Both the position numbers and the translations under genes were made by a program. A stretch of DNA of 64,000 nt from Nodularia sp. LEGE 06071. GTDB lineage: Bacteria; Cyanobacteriota; Cyanobacteriia; Cyanobacteriales; Nostocaceae. The notes beneath the pieces were generated by a model, which saw only the letters and a program-made list of their open reading frames with translations, did no database searches and was not told where the DNA came from. Of this stretch, positions 45,892 through 56,259 are shown in pieces; within the stretch, counting starts at the first letter, position 1, and every line of letters starts with the position of its first letter. Where the stretch lies: the NCBI RefSeq assembly GCF_015207755.1, contig NZ_JADEWH010000009.1, positions 1-64,000 of the forward strand, written 5' to 3'.

Positions 45892-48888
45892 ATGACTTAT
45901 ATTACAAATTCCTTCCAAGAATTCATTTCAAACCTAGAAGGGTTTGAGCATCTACCGACTGAAGAGATAACTCATCTTTCCCCACAACTACAAGCTTTGC
46001 GCTACCGCATAGGACAAAAAATCATCGGGAAAGAAAGACTCAGCGAACAAATTACCATACTTTACGAAGGAAAAGTTCGGTTGTTGGGATATCATCCCCA
46101 AACGCAAACACCTACAACATTAAAATTATTGCAACCAGGCGCAATCATCGGTGAGATTAGTCTACTACGGGAAGTTGCCTGTGAAACTGCGATCGCATCC
46201 ACCGAAGTCATCTGTCTCAACTTGAGTAAAACCGAATATTTGCGCCTCCTGACTTCCTACCCAGACTTTAGCAACACACGCTTAAACCGCAGTCATTTAA
46301 TAGAAGTATATGATGTTCTGGCTTCACAAGTAGAAAAGCAAGCCAACGCCGTCCTAAATTTTACAGAACTCGCGGAACAAGCCTTATCCAGAGCCAAAAT
46401 ATATTACCTGAATCCAGGAATCACCCCAGCCATCCAACTAGATAGAGAAAATATCTGGTTTCTCAGTGGCGGTAATTCAGTCAAAAATTTTCCTCCAGGT
46501 TCCCGCTTAGAATTAACAGACACACTGGAAATTAAAGAACCAAATCGCGCACGTTTAATAGGTTTATCTCCTAAAGACTTATCATTTTTAGATAGTCATC
46601 AAGTGGAGACGACGGTAAAACATACCCAACCCACTATCACCGATGACCTAGAGATTCCCTACGCCTCAGACCAAGAAATTCCCCAGCCAGAACCATCTGC
46701 CGACAAAGCGCCCCGAAAACGTCAAAGTTACCCATTCTTTAAAGGTAAAGGCGAATTAAATACCATCTCCGCCTGTTTTCAAATGCTCTCGAAACACCTA
46801 CAGATTCCCTTTCGCCGGGAGGTGATTCGTCGCATCTTAACTGAACAAATCAAACGCCAAGGGACTATATCCTTTCCCGCTTGTGCTTACATAGCAGAAT
46901 TAATCGGACTCAAATCCCAGTTAATAGACCTACCTATAGCCGCAATTACGCGCATTCCCACACCAGCACTCATTTATTATGATCATAGTTATGCTGTTTT
47001 ATATGAAACAGGAGCTAATACTATTGTTGCAGGTGTGCCATCTCAAGGAATTGTCCGTTGCAAACCTGCTGAATTTGTCGCCAAATTAGATATTGATGAA
47101 AACAATTTACCTCCCCAGGTAAAAGTTTTATTGCTAGCTGCTACAAAAGAAACACCCCAAGAACGCTTTGGTATCCAATGGTTTATTCCTTTTCTGTCAA
47201 AGCATCGGCGAGTTCTCATAGAAGTTTTTATTGCTTCATTTTTTGTCCAGTTAGCCCAATTAGCTAATCCCCTCGTCATTCAGTTAATTATTGACAAAGT
47301 TATCGTTCAAAATAGCATTAGTACCCTAAATGTTTTAGGAGTATTGCTCTTAGTAGTCGGTATATTTGAAGCCTTATTGACCACATTAAGAACCTACTTA
47401 TTTGTCGATACAACCAACCGCATTGATATGGGTTTGGGGTCACAAATTATCGACCACTTACTACGTCTACCACTGCGCTATTTTGAACGCCGACCAGTAG
47501 GTGAACTAGCCACTCGCATCAACGAACTAGAGAACATTCGCCAATTTCTCACTGGTACTGCCTTAACAGTGGTCTTAGATGCCGTATTTTCGATAATTTA
47601 TATTGTCGTCATGCTGTTTTATAGTTGGCAGTTAACCTTGGTAGGTTTAGGAACAATACCGATATTTATTATTCTCACATTAATTGCTTCCCCCACAATT
47701 AGCAAACAACTACGCACAAAGGCTGAACGCAACGCCCATACTCAATCCTATTTAGTTGAGGTAATGTCAGGAATTCAAACAGTAAAAGCGCAAAATATTG
47801 AATTACAATCGCGTTTTTCCTGGCAAAAGCGTTATGCTCAGTATGTAGCGGCTGGTTTTAAAACCGTGATTACTTCCACACTAGCTAATTCTACCAGTAG
47901 TTTTCTGAATAAACTGAGTGCATTGCTAGTTTTGTGGTTAGGTTCTTATTTAGTCCTCCAAGGAGAATTAACCCTGGGTGAATTAATCGCTTTTAGAATT
48001 ATCTCAGGTTACGTCACCAGCCCCATATTACGATTAGCTCAACTCTGGCAAAGTTTCCAAGAAACTGCATTATCCCTGGAACGTTTAAGCGATATTGTCG
48101 ATACACCACAAGAAGGTGAAGAAGACCGCGACAATATTCCCTTACCTGCAATTTCTGGAGGCGTAAAATTTGAAAATGTTTCCTTCCGATTTGCGACTAG
48201 CGGACCCTTACAACTTTCCAACGTTAATCTCGAAATTCCATCGGGCAAATTTATTGGGATTGTCGGACAAAGTGGTTCCGGTAAAAGTACATTAATGAAA
48301 TTACTGCTGAGATTGTACGAAGTGGAATCAGGCAGAATTTTAATTGATAATTACGATATTTCCAAAGTCGAACTTTACTCGCTGCGGCGACAGGTGGGTG
48401 TAGTTCCCCAAGAAACACTCTTATTTGATGGAACTGTTCAGGAAAATATTGCTTTAACGAACCCTGATTCCACAACAGATGAAATTATTGCAGCTGCGCG
48501 CATTGCTGTGGCGCACGATTTTATTATGTCCTTACCCAACGGTTACAATACACGCGTCGGAGAACGCGGTGCGGGACTTTCAGGAGGACAAAGACAAAGA
48601 ATTGCGATCGCACGATCTATTCTACAACGACCACAACTATTAGTTTTAGACGAAGCCACCAGCGCCCTCGACTATCCCACAGAGCGACAAGTTTGTTTAA
48701 ATTTAGCTAAAGCCTTTCAAGGTAACACAGTCTTCTTTATTACCCACCGCCTGAACACTGTCAGCCATGCAGATATGATAGTCGTCATGGATAATGGCAG
48801 AGTTATAGAACAAGGAAGCCATCAAGAATTAATGGCTGCTAAAGGTCATTATTTCTATCTTTATCAGCAACAAGAAGTGAATTTGTAA
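45892..48888 (+). CDS. Type I / bacteriocin-type ABC exporter with cNMP and C39-like domains
   Basis: 998 residues. cNMP-binding-like domain (30-130: GEISLLREVACETAIAS); a linker; a C39-like domain (283-395) in which the catalytic Cys position is Thr291 (NTISAC against DCGxAC) and the Asp is replaced, while a His (H365) remains, so it should not cleave; six transmembrane helices (about 430-720); an ATPase with Walker A GQSGSGKST (792-800), LSGGQ (896-900) and LLVLDEATSALD. It exports a protein or peptide across both membranes with HlyD. HlyB-like exporters also carry a dead C39 domain, which binds unfolded substrate. A cleaving bacteriocin exporter is less likely. Confidence 0.85.
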   Translation: MTYITNSFQEFISNLEGFEHLPTEEITHLSPQLQALRYRIGQKIIGKERLSEQITILYEGKVRLLGYHPQTQTPTTLKLLQPGAIIGEISLLREVACETAIASTEVICLNLSKTEYLRLLTSYPDFSNTRLNRSHLIEVYDVLASQVEKQANAVLNFTELAEQALSRAKIYYLNPGITPAIQLDRENIWFLSGGNSVKNFPPGSRLELTDTLEIKEPNRARLIGLSPKDLSFLDSHQVETTVKHTQPTITDDLEIPYASDQEIPQPEPSADKAPRKRQSYPFFKGKGELNTISACFQMLSKHLQIPFRREVIRRILTEQIKRQGTISFPACAYIAELIGLKSQLIDLPIAAITRIPTPALIYYDHSYAVLYETGANTIVAGVPSQGIVRCKPAEFVAKLDIDENNLPPQVKVLLLAATKETPQERFGIQWFIPFLSKHRRVLIEVFIASFFVQLAQLANPLVIQLIIDKVIVQNSISTLNVLGVLLLVVGIFEALLTTLRTYLFVDTTNRIDMGLGSQIIDHLLRLPLRYFERRPVGELATRINELENIRQFLTGTALTVVLDAVFSIIYIVVMLFYSWQLTLVGLGTIPIFIILTLIASPTISKQLRTKAERNAHTQSYLVEVMSGIQTVKAQNIELQSRFSWQKRYAQYVAAGFKTVITSTLANSTSSFLNKLSALLVLWLGSYLVLQGELTLGELIAFRIISGYVTSPILRLAQLWQSFQETALSLERLSDIVDTPQEGEEDRDNIPLPAISGGVKFENVSFRFATSGPLQLSNVNLEIPSGKFIGIVGQSGSGKSTLMKLLLRLYEVESGRILIDNYDISKVELYSLRRQVGVVPQETLLFDGTVQENIALTNPDSTTDEIIAAARIAVAHDFIMSLPNGYNTRVGERGAGLSGGQRQRIAIARSILQRPQLLVLDEATSALDYPTERQVCLNLAKAFQGNTVFFITHRLNTVSHADMIVVMDNGRVIEQGSHQELMAAKGHYFYLYQQQEVNL

Positions 48889-48928
48889 CTCTATTAATCA
48901 TTTTTCCCCAAAAAATCAAATTTCTTCC

Positions 48929-48971
48929 AAAATCTAAAATCTAAAATCCAAAATCCAAAATTGTATGACTC
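48929..48971. repeat. Heptamer repeat array overlapping hlyD start
   Basis: Units of AAAATCT/AAAATCC ending in AAAATTGTATGACTC (48957-48971). The ATG of hlyD (48965) is inside this conserved end sequence. The intergenic gap between the ABC gene and hlyD is mostly repeat. Confidence 0.7.
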
Positions 48972-50545
48972 AACTTAATGGACAGAGCAACGGTCATAAT
49001 GGCAACGGTAAGGCAAAAAACGGTGTCAAACCAGATGCGCGGGTACTCACATCTTTAGCTAAGGCTCCTGATCAGCCTTTTGCCAATGCCGACTATACTA
49101 ATTTTGAGCAATCAGTTGTGTTACGCCAATCTCCAATTTGGTCACGCACAATTATGATGACCTTAATAGGGCTAGCTTGTTTTGGCATTATTTGGGCTAA
49201 CTTCGCCAAAATTGAACAAGTAGTTCCTGCTACAGGACAACTCAAACCAGAAGGAACAGTCAAAGAAGTTCAAGCTCCTGTGAATGGAGTCGTAAAATCT
49301 GTTCATGTCAAAGATGGAGAAAAAGTCAAGCCAGGAGACTTGCTACTAACCTTTGAAACCGTTGCTACCGTTGCCGAATTAGATTCTTTAAATAATGTTC
49401 GCACGGCGTTATTAGAAGAGAATCAAATTTATCGCCGATTAATGGCAAATAGTTATACAACAGCATCTGAAGTAGAATTTTCAGGTGGTAAACTACCAAT
49501 AAATGCCGAATTTCTGTTAAAAAGTAGGACAGCGCTAGTTAAAGAAAATGAATTGTTACGTGCTGAATTGAGCAACGTGAATACAGTTGCAGGTTTAGGA
49601 GTGGATGAACAAAAACGTTTACAATTTGCTCAAAGAGAATTTGATTCTCGTTCGGCTGGAAGACAGTTAGAAGTGGAGAAAACTAAGAAAGAACTTGCTC
49701 AAATACAAGTCAGAAAGAATAATACTAAATCTAGTCTAGCTATTCAGCAGGGTATATTAGACAAAATTAAAGTTCTTGCCGAGGAAGGTGGTATTTCTCA
49801 GCTTCAATATCTCAATCAGCAACAACAAGTGCAAACCCTCACAGCCGAAATAGCGCAATTAGATGAGGAACAGCAACGTCTCCAGTTTGGAATTGAGCAA
49901 GGACAGCAGGAACATAAAAATACTGTGGCTGCTTCTGGTAAAAATGTCTTAGAAAAAATAGCTGATAATAAAAAACGGATTGCAGAAATTGATAGCCAAT
50001 TCATGAGAATTGTGTTAAGTAATGAACAAAATTTGGCAGATTTAAATAGTAAAATTTCTCAAGCCAAGTTAAACTTTGAATATCAAGAATTGCGCGCGCC
50101 TGTAGCCGGAACAATTTTTGACTTACAAGCCAAAAACCCAGGTTTTGTCGCTAATGCTAGTCAAATAGTTTTACAAATTGTCCCTGATGATAAATTTATG
50201 GCTGAGGTTTTTATTACCAATCAAGATATTGGTTTTGTGCGGGAAGGAATGCATACGGATGTGAGAATTGATTCTTTTCCTTTCAGCCAGTTTGGGGATA
50301 TTAAAGGACAAGTAGTTAGCATAGGCTCAGATGCTCTACCACCAGACGAAACATATCGATTTTATAGATTTCCCGCCACAATTAGTTTGGATGAACAATA
50401 TTTAGATATTAATGGCAGAAATATCTCCTTACAGTCAGGAATGTCTATTGTCGCTAATATTAAGGTCCGGGAAGAACGTACTGTCATGAGTCTCTTTACC
50501 GAAATGTTTACTAAACAAGTTGATAGTTTGAAAGAAGTCCGTTAA
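48965..50545 (+). CDS. HlyD-family periplasmic adaptor
   Basis: 526 residues: a cytoplasmic N-terminus (1-55), one transmembrane segment (about 60-82, IMMTLIGLACFGIIW), a biotinyl-lipoyl-like hairpin (VVPATGQLKPEGTVKEVQAP then GVVKSVHVKDGEKVKPGDLL), a long coiled coil (about 135-385) and a second half with APVAGTIFDLQAKNPGFV and VFITNQDIGFVREGMH. This is the membrane-fusion adaptor of a type I system, linking the ABC exporter to a TolC-like channel. No TolC gene in the window; cyanobacteria usually have an unlinked one. Repeat-derived start codon, no clear ribosome site. Confidence 0.9.
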   Translation: MTQLNGQSNGHNGNGKAKNGVKPDARVLTSLAKAPDQPFANADYTNFEQSVVLRQSPIWSRTIMMTLIGLACFGIIWANFAKIEQVVPATGQLKPEGTVKEVQAPVNGVVKSVHVKDGEKVKPGDLLLTFETVATVAELDSLNNVRTALLEENQIYRRLMANSYTTASEVEFSGGKLPINAEFLLKSRTALVKENELLRAELSNVNTVAGLGVDEQKRLQFAQREFDSRSAGRQLEVEKTKKELAQIQVRKNNTKSSLAIQQGILDKIKVLAEEGGISQLQYLNQQQQVQTLTAEIAQLDEEQQRLQFGIEQGQQEHKNTVAASGKNVLEKIADNKKRIAEIDSQFMRIVLSNEQNLADLNSKISQAKLNFEYQELRAPVAGTIFDLQAKNPGFVANASQIVLQIVPDDKFMAEVFITNQDIGFVREGMHTDVRIDSFPFSQFGDIKGQVVSIGSDALPPDETYRFYRFPATISLDEQYLDINGRNISLQSGMSIVANIKVREERTVMSLFTEMFTKQVDSLKEVR

Positions 50546-50560
50546 TTAAACTCAAATTTT

Positions 50561-50624
50561 ATTGTGGGATGGGTGTCCCCACCCGTTCCTTAATCAGAGA
50601 GGGCATCTTTGCCCTCCCCACAAT
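50561..50624. terminator. Branched hairpin between convergent genes
   Basis: The outer stem ATTGTGGG/CCCCACAAT encloses two hairpins, GGGTGTCCCCACCC and GGGCATCTTTGCCC, so a three-way junction can form. It lies between the ends of hlyD and the GH57 gene and could stop transcription from both sides. The unit is of a dispersed repeat type. Confidence 0.55.
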
Positions 50625-50723
50625 ATGGATAATTGATTTCTGGGAAATCTTTTAATTAATCTGTGTTCATCTGTGGTTTCTAACTTCCTCAGTACCCACC
50701 TCGCAATCAGCGATGATTGAGAT

Positions 50724-52958
50724 TTAAGGAACTTCAATGGGAATCAAACTGTTTTCTGGCAAATAGTCGCGGAAATGTTCTTCATCCGCTAGAACTAAAG
50801 CTAGACGCAGGGGATAATCTGGCGAGATTTGCAAATCAGCCCACGGGACTGCAATTTCTAAACAGTTATTTAAAGCGACTTGAGCGCGGCTAACACGGGA
50901 ATGCCATTGATAATGTTCTCCAGCTTCGTGAAACTGGATTGATTGCGTGAGTAAATTAATTTCTAGATGGTGGTGGTAGTGGTAATTAAGTGGCGCGATG
51001 TCTGGCACATCTGCGATGGGAATGGGGCTATTGTGCATTGTCCTATCGGGATAGAACCACAACAAATTTAACTCTTGTGGTAAATCTCGTCCAGGGACAA
51101 CACCATTTTTAAAGTCCACCCGCACATAGAAATTCAGGTGATCTACCCCATACCAGAGTCGCTGAATGACGCTGCTATTATGCATGGTTCCCCGCGCCCC
51201 GCCGATTTCTATGCGTCCGGCTTTGTCCCAGTCCTGTTCATCACCCTTACCATCAATGGCGGGATGAATAAACCCTTCTGGCCGATGGTTTGCTCGTGAT
51301 TCATGAACTTCTAATGGTTGTCTGAGATAAGATGGTGCGGGTTCATTTAAGGCGTGGTAAATTCCTAACAAATGTTCCCTAAATAATTGGTCGAAGATGG
51401 CATCCTGGTTTGAAGAATGTCCTTCACCAAACCACCAGAACCAATCGGAACCCTCGGCGGCGTATAAAGATTCCCAGGCGGCTGGGTTAGTTTCTTCGGT
51501 GGCTTCGGGATGTTTTGCTAGTGTTTCCCTGGCGTGGGTGAGGTAGTCCCAGGCGCGATTTTTGGCGGGATCTCCTATCCAGGTGGTGAAGCTACCATCT
51601 ACCCAAGAACCACTATGTAGCTGTTCTCCGGGAATGGTTGCAGTGGCGGGAAATTCTTGAATAAATTCGGAAACTGTGACGAGTTTCAGATGGGGTTCGT
51701 TACTTAAGCTTTGATACAACGCTTCTAAGAAGGGTTTGCCGTCTTGGGGATAATACTCCCAGCAGTTTTCGCCGTCTAAGGCAATGGTGACTAGCCAAGG
51801 TTGTTCGCTGTCGCTTTCTCTTTGCATTTTAGCGATCGCTTGCAGGTGTCCCACTAAGTCAGCTGCTGCCTCTTTGGCCGGCATTGCACCGTAGGTAAAG
51901 CCAATCAAATCTGATAATCTGTGGTCACGAAAGACAATAGATAAATCACCGGCGGGAGTTTCTAAGCGATAGGGTCTGTATAATAATTCTGGTTTCTCGA
52001 CGTTCCCTGCCCCATCCCGATGAAAGAAGTGTTTCAAAGACCACCCCAAAACCGCTTCATCTGAGCAAATCCACTTAAAGCCTTGTTTAATAATATAGGG
52101 CAGAATTTCCGGGCTGACTGATTGTTCTGAAGGCCATAAACCCCGTGGTTCTTGCCCAAAACGATCCGTATATAATTCCCAAGCTTTACGCAAGTGACGG
52201 GGAATGTCTTCTACCCACTGAAACCGCTGGTGAGGTAGTGTCATCGAAGGCACTGCTATTTGCCCGGAGTTGGTATCAGCTAGTAAGGGCAAAATCGGGT
52301 GAGTGTAAGGCGTGGTGGTAACCTCTAGCTGCCCGGATGCTTGCATTTTCCGGTGTTGGGGAATAATGCGACCCAGAATTTGGCGCTGTTTGGAATAGAT
52401 GCGCTGGCGATCGCTTAAAGTAAAATTTCGACCTTGTTTTAACCAAGCGGCAATTTCCGGGTCATCCCAAAATAAAGGATCAATCCACGCCAAATTGTGC
52501 CAAGCCAGTAAATCGCTGTAATCTGGCAATTCCCAATTAGCCAAACACCAAGCCTGCCCTTTTTCCTGTCTTTGGTAATACAACTCGGCATAGCGGGGAT
52601 GGGGATCAATCAAAGTATGGTGATTGGCATCAAAAAAGTGTTGGATAATAAATTCTTTTTGTGCCTGAGTTATTTGAGCATCTGGTGTCAAACTAGCCGT
52701 GAGATACGGGTCAAAAGCCGTCCCGGCAATATAATCTTCCAGTTGTAATATCAGGGACGGAACTAAATTTACGGTCTGGTGTAACTTCGGATACTTTTCC
52801 AGAATTAATATTAAATCTAAATAATCCTTGGTTCCATGCAATCGTACCCAAGGCAATTGGTAATGCTGACTAGTAGAAAGTGAAACACCTCTGTTAGGGG
52901 ACTTGTACAGAGGTTGGTGTTGATGCCAGATAAAGGCGATATGTAATGGATGAGACAT
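50724..52958 (-). CDS. Glycoside hydrolase family 57 protein
   Basis: 744 residues from ATG 52958 (a longer ATG frame from 53015 adds an unconserved MPFGRSAKL... leader). GH57 motifs: HIAFIWHQHQPLY (6-18), GLWPSEQSVSPEI with the nucleophile Glu278, and VTIALDGENCWEYY with Asp395 as acid/base. A C-terminal beta region (about 560-740) may bind glucan. The family acts on alpha-glucans (amylase, branching enzyme or 4-alpha-glucanotransferase); which one is not decided by the motifs seen. Cytosolic; it lies 107 bp upstream of nfuA on the same strand. Confidence 0.85.
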   Translation of the reverse strand: MSHPLHIAFIWHQHQPLYKSPNRGVSLSTSQHYQLPWVRLHGTKDYLDLILILEKYPKLHQTVNLVPSLILQLEDYIAGTAFDPYLTASLTPDAQITQAQKEFIIQHFFDANHHTLIDPHPRYAELYYQRQEKGQAWCLANWELPDYSDLLAWHNLAWIDPLFWDDPEIAAWLKQGRNFTLSDRQRIYSKQRQILGRIIPQHRKMQASGQLEVTTTPYTHPILPLLADTNSGQIAVPSMTLPHQRFQWVEDIPRHLRKAWELYTDRFGQEPRGLWPSEQSVSPEILPYIIKQGFKWICSDEAVLGWSLKHFFHRDGAGNVEKPELLYRPYRLETPAGDLSIVFRDHRLSDLIGFTYGAMPAKEAAADLVGHLQAIAKMQRESDSEQPWLVTIALDGENCWEYYPQDGKPFLEALYQSLSNEPHLKLVTVSEFIQEFPATATIPGEQLHSGSWVDGSFTTWIGDPAKNRAWDYLTHARETLAKHPEATEETNPAAWESLYAAEGSDWFWWFGEGHSSNQDAIFDQLFREHLLGIYHALNEPAPSYLRQPLEVHESRANHRPEGFIHPAIDGKGDEQDWDKAGRIEIGGARGTMHNSSVIQRLWYGVDHLNFYVRVDFKNGVVPGRDLPQELNLLWFYPDRTMHNSPIPIADVPDIAPLNYHYHHHLEINLLTQSIQFHEAGEHYQWHSRVSRAQVALNNCLEIAVPWADLQISPDYPLRLALVLADEEHFRDYLPENSLIPIEVP

Positions 52959-53065
52959 AGTGAATGTTGATTCAGGGAAAATGGGCATCAGCTTCGCCGA
53001 ACGTCCGAACGGCAATGGGGCCTTGGTTATTCGCGTTATCGCCCATCACCCCATCACCGCAGCCG

Positions 53066-53296
53066 CTAGATTATTTGCTCAATTTCGGCGATTTCCGGAA
53101 TAAGTTCCTTGAGGCGACGTTCAATACCCATTCTCAAGGTCATTGCGGAACTAGGGCAAGAACCACAAGCACCTTGTAAGCGCAGTTTTACAATCGGACC
53201 ATCAAGTTCGACAAGTTCCACGTTACCGCCATCAGACATCAGGTAAGGGCGCATTTCATCTAAGACTGTTTCGACGTTTTCAATTGTCAATTCCAT
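53066..53296 (-). CDS. nfuA: NfuA-type Fe-S scaffold protein
   Basis: 76 residues, a single Nfu domain: [26 protein letters not shown] in outline and [20 protein letters not shown] with the C-x-x-C cluster ligands. Cyanobacterial NfuA assembles [4Fe-4S] clusters and passes them to targets such as photosystem I. Complete in length. It precedes the GH57 gene on the same strand. A cysteine desulfurase gene lies about 8.5 kb away (61774-62937). Confidence 0.9.
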   Translation of the reverse strand: MELTIENVETVLDEMRPYLMSDGGNVELVELDGPIVKLRLQGACGSCPSSAMTLRMGIERRLKELIPEIAEIEQII

Positions 53297-53477
53297 TGTG
53301 TGAGTCCTCTTTGGGTAAGAAAATTTTGATATTCAAAGTTTGTTAACTTAATTTTAGATACAATTGTCCCTATATTGTGTATTAACCGGAGTTGAAAAGC
53401 TAATAGTCATGCATTGATGACTGAAAAGGCAAAGTCTGCTGGTATAGTACCAGACTAAACTTCATATATAAATAATT

Positions 53478-55241
53478 TCAATCAAGATCATTAGCAGAAA
53501 CTAAGACTGGTTGTTGATACAGAGGCACTGTGAATGTGACTGTGGAACCAAGTCCTTCGCCGAGACTGTAAAAATGTACTTCACCGCCCATAGCTTCTAT
53601 CAGCTTCTGGGATATGGCCAGTCCCAAACCTGTACCGCCGTACTGCCGAGTCCGGGAACCATCTACCTGAGAGAATAATTGAAATAGTTTGTCTTGTTTG
53701 TCCAGGGAAACACCGATACCCGTGTCGGCGACTCGGACTCTCACCATCCCTGGGAATTGCTGATCTTGAAATTGCGCCTTCTTTAAGACTAAATCAGCGC
53801 TGACGGTGATGCCGCCTTCGTGGGTGAATTTGATCGCATTGTTCGCCAAATTCAGCATAACTTGTAACAACCGCTGGTAATTCCCTTGGACAATAATTTC
53901 ATCCGAGGTGGGAAGCTTATCAATCCGAAAGCTGAGGTTTCTGGACTCGGCTAGGGGACGCAGAAAATTTTCCACATCTTCAAATAGCTCATCAAGCTTG
54001 ACTGGAGAGCAAACTAGCTCCATTTTGCCGGCTTCGATTTTGGCTATATCTAAGATATCGTTGATAATATTCAGTAGATGTATTGATAGATGATGGGCTT
54101 CCCAGATGAACTGATGTTGTTCTTCAGGATCATCTGCCATACCTTCCAAAATCAGCTTCAAAAATCCGATCATGCCGTTGAGGGGAGTGCGAATTTCATG
54201 GGATACATTCGCTAAAAATTCGCTTTTGAGCCGGGAGGCGGCTTCGGCTTTTTGACGGGCGGCTTCTAATTCTTTATATAAAGTAGCATGAGCGATCGCT
54301 GTACCCAACTGATCCGCAAACTCTTTTGCTAGTTCTAGTTCTGCATCTGTCAACGGGTCAATTTCATCCCTGAGACTGATGGCAATCAATCCGTTGGCTT
54401 GGTCTTGATAGCAAGTAGCCACTACTAAGACTTTGTGCTGGTGACACAGATTATACCCCGACACTTCCATAACGATGGGTTCTAGAGTTTCCAATGCCTC
54501 AGCAAAGGCTGGCTCAGAAGTGACATCTATTTCTAAGCCAAGCATCGAAGCTCTCTCTGGCTGATGATACTCTGCTATTACCCGGACTCTAGAACTAGAA
54601 GGCTGGTAAGGACAGATAATGCACCGCTCTAGCCGTAGCGCTTTCCCCAAACTGTCAACTGTTTTTTGCCAAATAACATCTAAATCCAAAGTGCGCCGAA
54701 TATTTCTGGTAATTTTATTTACCAATTTCTGATATTGCTGCGTTCGTCCCGCATGACGCAGTAAACTTAAAGCCAATTCTACCTGTGTAAGTTCTTGTGG
54801 TTTCGCCTTAACTTCTTGTGTGTGGGGTATAGATTGCAATAACCGTCCCATAACTAAAACTGTAGTGGCAACGGTTCCTAATGGCGGCATTACCGGAGAA
54901 ATTACCAACTCCAACTCAAACAATTCTTGGCGGTAGCTAAACCAGCATTGCAACTTCTCCGGGACCAAAGTATTTAAAATCTGGTGCAACCGTTCTAAAT
55001 AAGCACCATTGTCTACAGGAACAAAAACTTTGTCCTCTTTGCACTGATTAACTATTTGCTTGGGATTTAATCCTAACAGTTCGCTATGCTGCCAATAAAA
55101 TGTCAGGTAGCGCCCCGCCCCATCTTGCGTGTACACCAACTCGGAACCTAGAGTTGGCAAGGAGCCATCGGTTTTATTAGTCGAGTAGTCCAGATTTTGG
55201 GGAAATAAGTTCGGCAATTGGGAGTTAGCAGTAATAGTCAT
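53478..55241 (-). CDS. GAF-domain sensor histidine kinase
   Basis: 587 residues from the ATG at 55241 (MTITANSQ; nine extra codons possible from 55268). PAS-like N-terminus (about 30-125), GAF domain (about 190-325), a short coil, HisKA with [18 protein letters not shown] (His348), and a HATPase with [16 protein letters not shown] and GTGLGLAIS. No transmembrane segment: a soluble kinase. No response regulator adjacent, so the partner is unknown. The GAF domain lacks the phytochrome Cys in an obvious place, so chromophore binding is not supported. Confidence 0.9.
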   Translation of the reverse strand: MTITANSQLPNLFPQNLDYSTNKTDGSLPTLGSELVYTQDGAGRYLTFYWQHSELLGLNPKQIVNQCKEDKVFVPVDNGAYLERLHQILNTLVPEKLQCWFSYRQELFELELVISPVMPPLGTVATTVLVMGRLLQSIPHTQEVKAKPQELTQVELALSLLRHAGRTQQYQKLVNKITRNIRRTLDLDVIWQKTVDSLGKALRLERCIICPYQPSSSRVRVIAEYHQPERASMLGLEIDVTSEPAFAEALETLEPIVMEVSGYNLCHQHKVLVVATCYQDQANGLIAISLRDEIDPLTDAELELAKEFADQLGTAIAHATLYKELEAARQKAEAASRLKSEFLANVSHEIRTPLNGMIGFLKLILEGMADDPEEQHQFIWEAHHLSIHLLNIINDILDIAKIEAGKMELVCSPVKLDELFEDVENFLRPLAESRNLSFRIDKLPTSDEIIVQGNYQRLLQVMLNLANNAIKFTHEGGITVSADLVLKKAQFQDQQFPGMVRVRVADTGIGVSLDKQDKLFQLFSQVDGSRTRQYGGTGLGLAISQKLIEAMGGEVHFYSLGEGLGSTVTFTVPLYQQPVLVSANDLD

Positions 55242-55420
55242 TAATCGAGTTGGATAGACAAATGGCAACTCAAAACAGTTGTGCTAAAGCCGCTCAAAAA
55301 AATTTGGCGTAAATTATTACAGCTTTGGCATCCTTACATTGGGTATTTTGGCGTTGATTGGATCTAGATTGACAAACTTTACCTTTTTTTCATTTACTAT
55401 TTACAGCTTGTTTATTAATG

Positions 55421-55657
55421 TCAATCATTCCATTCACCCCGTGGCGGCACAGGTATGCGACGAGGGGTGCGTGTCAGTTCATCATCTCTGGGAACCTCAC
55501 CGCGCAACCATTGACGAATCGCCACTTCAATCACTTTACTGGGGTCGTTGGTTAAGTGCTGAATTTGCTCTACTAACTCCGAGTCCAGGCGGACAGCGAT
55601 TTCTACCTTGTCGGCTCGTTTTGGCTCCGCTCCGGTAGGTTTCTCTTTCATATTCAT
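55421..55657 (-). CDS. Ribbon-helix-helix-like small protein
   Basis: 78 residues: VEIAVRLDSELVEQIQHLTNDPSKVIEVAIRQWL in outline is an RHH (CopG/MetJ-like) DNA-binding core, with basic N-terminal and Pro/Arg-rich C-terminal tails (RRIPVPPRG). It may be an antitoxin or repressor, but no toxin is adjacent. ATG 55657; MKEKPTG at 55651 is an alternative. Confidence 0.65.
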   Translation of the reverse strand: MNMKEKPTGAEPKRADKVEIAVRLDSELVEQIQHLTNDPSKVIEVAIRQWLRGEVPRDDELTRTPRRIPVPPRGEWND

Positions 55658-56259
55658 AAGTTTCTATACTCAGAGATTGTTGCCTCTAAAGCTTTGTCGC
55701 GCGGTGATTATGTACCATTCAGGTAAGTTTACTCACTACCGCTAAAGTGCAAATTGACTGCACAGTCAGATAGTTCCCCAAAAACCCACCAAATTCACAG
55801 CATTTGGTTTTAAATGGTCAAGGTCATCAAACTCGCTAGACAACGGCTCTAGAATTTGTGTGACTAAATCAGTAGTTATAGGCAGTTACGGAGTGTAACA
55901 GCCCACGATCTCTAGATGATTTACTTACATATATTTATTGTACGCTCCTGATTGGTCAATCCCATCATGTAAAATAGACTTTATATATATTTTGCAAAGT
56001 CAATTTCAAATTTTAAATTGTTTGACCGTGCCAATTTTAGATTACCGTTAGCGTAGCGTACTCAGCGAGTGCGAGTATTTGAGATCAGCCAAAATCCCAA
56101 ATTCCCCAGATCCTGGTGGTCGGGGTCAATCTAAAATCCCAAATCTAAAATCCAAAATTGTTTAACTCTCGTAAAACAGCTTCTTTGCTAAGAAAGCATT
56201 AAAATATATGAAGTAAATTTCTTGTTTAACCTTGGTTGCTGCTTCAGCAAAGATAGTAT
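55658..56259. other. Intergenic region upstream of lepA with repeats
   Basis: About 600 bp with no gene. A heptamer array (56125-56168) ends in AAAATTGTTTAACTC (56154-56168), and a lone copy of the end, TAAATTGTTTGACCG, is at 56014-56028. An imperfect GC-rich repeat (AGCGTAGCGTACTCAGCGAG) lies at 56051-56070. Promoters of lepA are expected in 56170-56259. Confidence 0.55.
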
